DNA from: an uncultured Actinomycetes bacterium
GTDB lineage: Bacteria > Actinomycetota > Actinomycetes > Nanopelagicales > Nanopelagicaceae
Assembly (NCBI GenBank): GCA_903897475.1
Contig: CAIUBS010000089.1
Coordinates: 1-7,778, forward strand
Direction of reading: 5' to 3'
Length of the DNA: 7,778 nt
Position 1 is the stretch's first letter; each line of letters starts with the position of its first letter. The position numbers were made by a program, and so were the translations under genes. This document shows positions 5,863 through 7,778 of the stretch, piece by piece. The notes beneath the pieces were generated by a model. That model saw nothing but the letters and a program-made list of their open reading frames with translations, did no database searches and was not told the origin of the DNA.

Positions 5863-6192
5863 GTGTTGAAATTCGGCTACATGGCGATGATTGTATTCAC
5901 GATCATTGGATCATTTTGGTTGGAAGTTGTCTTAAAAATAGGTGTCCTACGGCGCACCAAAAGATTGGTGCTAAGTATTTTGCCGGTTTCACTTTTTTTC
6001 CTACTATGGGATGCATATGCAATTGATCAGGGGCACTGGTATTTTGATGAGAAGCAAATACTAGGAATTTTTGGACCTTTCGATATTCCTTTAGAAGAGT
6101 TCTTGTTTTTTACTTTTATTCCGATTGCAGCGGTTATGACAATTGAGGCAGTCCGAACAGTGAAAAGGCACTGGACTGTGGGGGATGAGTGA
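5863..6192 (+). CDS. crtYc: Lycopene cyclase subunit, CrtYc type
   Basis: One half of the heterodimeric lycopene cyclase of actinobacteria (CrtYcd family), an integral membrane protein that, with CrtYd, closes beta rings on lycopene. Seen: 109 residues, three hydrophobic segments, WDAYAIDQGHWYFD (49-62) and the family signature PLEEFLFF (76-83) with its paired acidic residues in a membrane context. The length fits single-domain subunits. The GTG start has no ribosome binding site but a -10 box six bases upstream, so a leaderless message is likely; an in-frame ATG at 5881 is the alternative. It is followed by crtYd with overlapping stop and start. The ring type (beta or epsilon, C40 or C50) cannot be decided from these motifs; beta-cyclisation of lycopene is the usual role. 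Confidence 0.9.
   Translation: MLKFGYMAMIVFTIIGSFWLEVVLKIGVLRRTKRLVLSILPVSLFFLLWDAYAIDQGHWYFDEKQILGIFGPFDIPLEEFLFFTFIPIAAVMTIEAVRTVKRHWTVGDE
6180..6185 (+). promoter_or_regulatory. Shine-Dalgarno of crtYd
   Basis: GGGGGA inside the last codons of crtYc, six bases before the ATG at 6192. It supports that start over the GTG one codon upstream. Confidence 0.5.
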
Positions 6193-6497
6193 TGGTTTAC
6201 ACCGATATTGCAGTTCTAGCCTTTTTATTCTCAGTGATATTTGATCAGTTTGTTATAAAGGCAAGATTATTACGGCGCGCAGTATTTTGGACAAGTTATG
6301 CAATTATTTTGCCATTTCAGCTAATAACTAATTGGTGGTTAACATCAAGAAACATAGTTATGTATAGCCAAGATGCAATTATCGGAACACGTATTGCATC
6401 TGCACCAGTTGAGGATCTACTTTTTGGCTTTGCCCTAATTCTATGTGTGATGAATATGTGGATATTTTGGGGCAGAAAAGGTATGCAGAAGAGATAG
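6192..6497 (+). CDS. crtYd: Lycopene cyclase subunit, CrtYd type
   Basis: Partner subunit of CrtYc, from the same family and also about 100 residues with three membrane segments. Seen: IFDQF and KARLLRR near the first loop, a tryptophan-rich middle (TNWWL), and the signature PVEDLLFGF (72-80), the counterpart of PLEEFLFF in CrtYc. The ATG at 6192 was preferred: its A is the last base of the crtYc stop (TGATG), and GGGGGA (6180-6185) stands six bases ahead of it. A GTG one codon earlier (6189) would leave only three bases. The overlap points to coupled, equimolar synthesis of the two subunits. The TAG stop at 6495-6497 abuts the stop of crtB on the other strand. Confidence 0.88.
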   Translation: MVYTDIAVLAFLFSVIFDQFVIKARLLRRAVFWTSYAIILPFQLITNWWLTSRNIVMYSQDAIIGTRIASAPVEDLLFGFALILCVMNMWIFWGRKGMQKR

Positions 6498-7409
6498 TTA
6501 TTTTTTAAATTTCGAACGTATGTAGGCAGGTCCTGCGACCTTTAATCTTCGCCAATTGGAAGTTTTTGCCCTCTGAGTAAAAACTTCATAATCAATCTTT
6601 TCTACTTCATCAACAATTCCACAGTAGAGCTCACTTGCTGCCAAAATGCATTCACGGCTTCCAGGGCTTAGCAATTTTATCCCAGAGTCAGATTCTGCTT
6701 GCAATTTCCTAACTCTACGAATTTGTTCTTTAAGTGCACTACGTATTTGTGGTGTAAGAACTTTATCTTCTAACATGGTTCGCGTAACGCCATGAAACTG
6801 TAATTCAGAAACTGGTAGATAAACTCGACCTCTATCTAAGTCCTCACCAACATCTCTAATAAAATTTGCGAGCTGAAAAGCTACACCTAATTTTTCAGCT
6901 GCGCTTTTGGCTTCATTCAGATCTGAAGGAGAAACTGTTCCTAAGATGTGAACCATTTGTAAGCCAATTACTGCAGCCGATCCATAAACGTACTCATAAA
7001 GATCTTCATAAGTTTGATACTCGGTGACAGTGAGATCCATTTTCATTGAGTGCAAAAAAGCTTCAAAATACTCAATCGGAATCTTAAATTTTATAGCAGT
7101 GTCAACTAGCGCAGCTGCTACTGGATCCTTACTGCTACCGGCTTGTAGATCTTGCAGAACTTGATCGCCCCAAGCATTTAATGCATCAGCTTTTTCAGCA
7201 TCAGTTAATGTTGAATTCAGGTCATCGACTATTTCATCGGCATATCTAGCAAAGCCGTACAGAGCATGAACGTGTGGACGTTTTTCTTTTGGTAATAATA
7301 AGGTGGCAAGATAATAAGTTTTCCCGTGGAGTGAATTTAGTCTTTTACATTCAACGTACGAAGCTCGAAGCCTAGGATCTGTTATCCCAGCTGCGGTTAA
7401 TTCATCCAT
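6498..7409 (-). CDS. crtB: Phytoene synthase
   Basis: Squalene/phytoene synthase family enzyme that condenses two geranylgeranyl diphosphates to 15-cis-phytoene, the first committed step of C40 carotenoid synthesis, at the inner face of the membrane. Seen: 303 residues, typical for the bacterial enzyme. Both aspartate-rich magnesium-diphosphate motifs are intact: DEIVDD at 58-63 and DVGED at 186-190 within NFIRDVGEDLDRGRVYLP. YGSAAVIGLQM (142-152) is the other family signature. The ATG at 7409 lies three bases after the crtI stop with no strong ribosome binding site, so expression is probably coupled to crtI. The stop codon touches the crtYd stop from the opposite strand. Nothing looks degraded. 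A squalene synthase reading is unlikely given the crtI and crtYcd neighbours. Confidence 0.95.
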   Translation of the reverse strand: MDELTAAGITDPRLRASYVECKRLNSLHGKTYYLATLLLPKEKRPHVHALYGFARYADEIVDDLNSTLTDAEKADALNAWGDQVLQDLQAGSSKDPVAAALVDTAIKFKIPIEYFEAFLHSMKMDLTVTEYQTYEDLYEYVYGSAAVIGLQMVHILGTVSPSDLNEAKSAAEKLGVAFQLANFIRDVGEDLDRGRVYLPVSELQFHGVTRTMLEDKVLTPQIRSALKEQIRRVRKLQAESDSGIKLLSPGSRECILAASELYCGIVDEVEKIDYEVFTQRAKTSNWRRLKVAGPAYIRSKFKK

Positions 7410-7412
7410 CGA

Positions 7413-7778
7413 TTACTTAACTGGCCCAACAATTCTCTCTGCAGCTAATCTGCCAGAGATTAATACCATCGGGACTCCAACTCCTGGTTGTGTTCCAGAA
7501 CCTGCAAATACAATATTTTCATATCCCTTAGCTAGATTCCTAGGACGAAATGGACCAGTTTGGAAAAATGTATGGGCGCTAGCAAATGGTGCTCCTTGCT
7601 CCATGCCTTGGTTCTGCCAATCTAGGGGAGTTGTTAGTTGTTCAACTTCGATTCCTGCGCCAAACCCGGCATAGCCACGAGCTTCTAAAGCTTGAATCAT
7701 CTCATCGCGGTATTTAGGCGCAGTTACTTTCCAATCTATGTTGGCACTTAAATTTGGAGTAGGGAATAAAACATAATA
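7413..7778 (-). CDS. crtI: Phytoene desaturase, CrtI type (partial, N-terminus beyond the window)
   Basis: FAD-dependent carotenoid desaturase that converts phytoene to lycopene. Only the last 121 residues are present; the frame is open to the window edge, so the gene begins further right. Seen: YYVLFPTPNLSANIDW near the edge, then PFASAHTFFQTGPFRPRN and the C-terminal FAD-binding signature FAGSGTQPGVGVPMVLISG followed by RLAAERI. All are standard for the CrtI C-terminus. An internal ATG at 7700 is not the start, because conserved sequence continues upstream of it. It sits three bases before crtB, the common crtI-crtB order. The number of desaturation steps cannot be inferred from this fragment; lycopene is assumed because a lycopene cyclase is encoded nearby. 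Confidence 0.92.
   Translation of the reverse strand, partial: YYVLFPTPNLSANIDWKVTAPKYRDEMIQALEARGYAGFGAGIEVEQLTTPLDWQNQGMEQGAPFASAHTFFQTGPFRPRNLAKGYENIVFAGSGTQPGVGVPMVLISGRLAAERIVGPVK

Noticed and set aside
7413..7700. A complete 95-residue protein starting at the ATG at 7700
   Set aside because: CrtI-like sequence continues in frame upstream of that ATG to the window edge, so this is the tail of a larger gene.
1..7778. CRISPR arrays, tRNA or rRNA genes, insertion sequences, phage or defence genes
   Set aside because: No repeat arrays, structured RNA gene patterns, transposase motifs or terminal inverted repeats were seen; the window is filled by housekeeping-type and carotenoid genes.

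Overview
The window is AT-rich, densely packed bacterial DNA with about nine complete genes and one partial gene at each end. Three traits point to a small-genome, low-GC actinobacterium of the freshwater acI / Nanopelagicales kind. These are a split lycopene cyclase (crtYc + crtYd), a PASTA-repeat Ser/Thr kinase, and promoters of the TANNNT-N6-GTG form that imply leaderless mRNAs. The taxonomic placement is inference; no marker gene is present.

Left part (1-5852, minus strand). Reading in the direction of transcription, a promoter at about 5852-5824 drives a TPP-type (thiamine pyrophosphate) riboswitch at 5823-5737. It is followed by a PnuC-family transporter, a small P-loop kinase, a PASTA-repeat Ser/Thr kinase, deoxyribonuclease IV (nfo), an EamA-family permease and a low-specificity L-threonine aldolase that runs off the left edge. 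Spacings are tight: an 8-nt overlap, 36 nt, 34 nt, 0 nt and an 11-nt overlap. The PASTA kinase has its own apparent leaderless promoter, so the six genes may be two transcription units. The riboswitch suggests that the PnuC homologue is a thiamine (or precursor) transporter, PnuT-like, and that the following kinase may trap the imported substrate by phosphorylation.

Right part (5851-7778). A leaderless promoter, divergent from and overlapping the pnuC promoter, drives crtYc-crtYd on the plus strand; together they encode a heterodimeric lycopene cyclase. They converge with crtI (partial) and crtB on the minus strand: the crtYd and crtB stop codons abut with no base between them. CrtB makes phytoene, CrtI desaturates it to lycopene, and CrtYc/Yd cyclise it. 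In this kind of organism the product could be a membrane carotenoid or the precursor of retinal for a rhodopsin, but no rhodopsin or carotenoid oxygenase gene lies in the window.

The most notable observation is the riboswitch. Its pyrimidine-sensing half (P2/P3 and the CUGAGA core) is textbook. Its pyrophosphate-sensing half looks rebuilt into one continuous helix, which suggests either decay or altered ligand recognition. There is no gene-free stretch over 300 bases; the largest gap is the regulatory region at 5731-5862.
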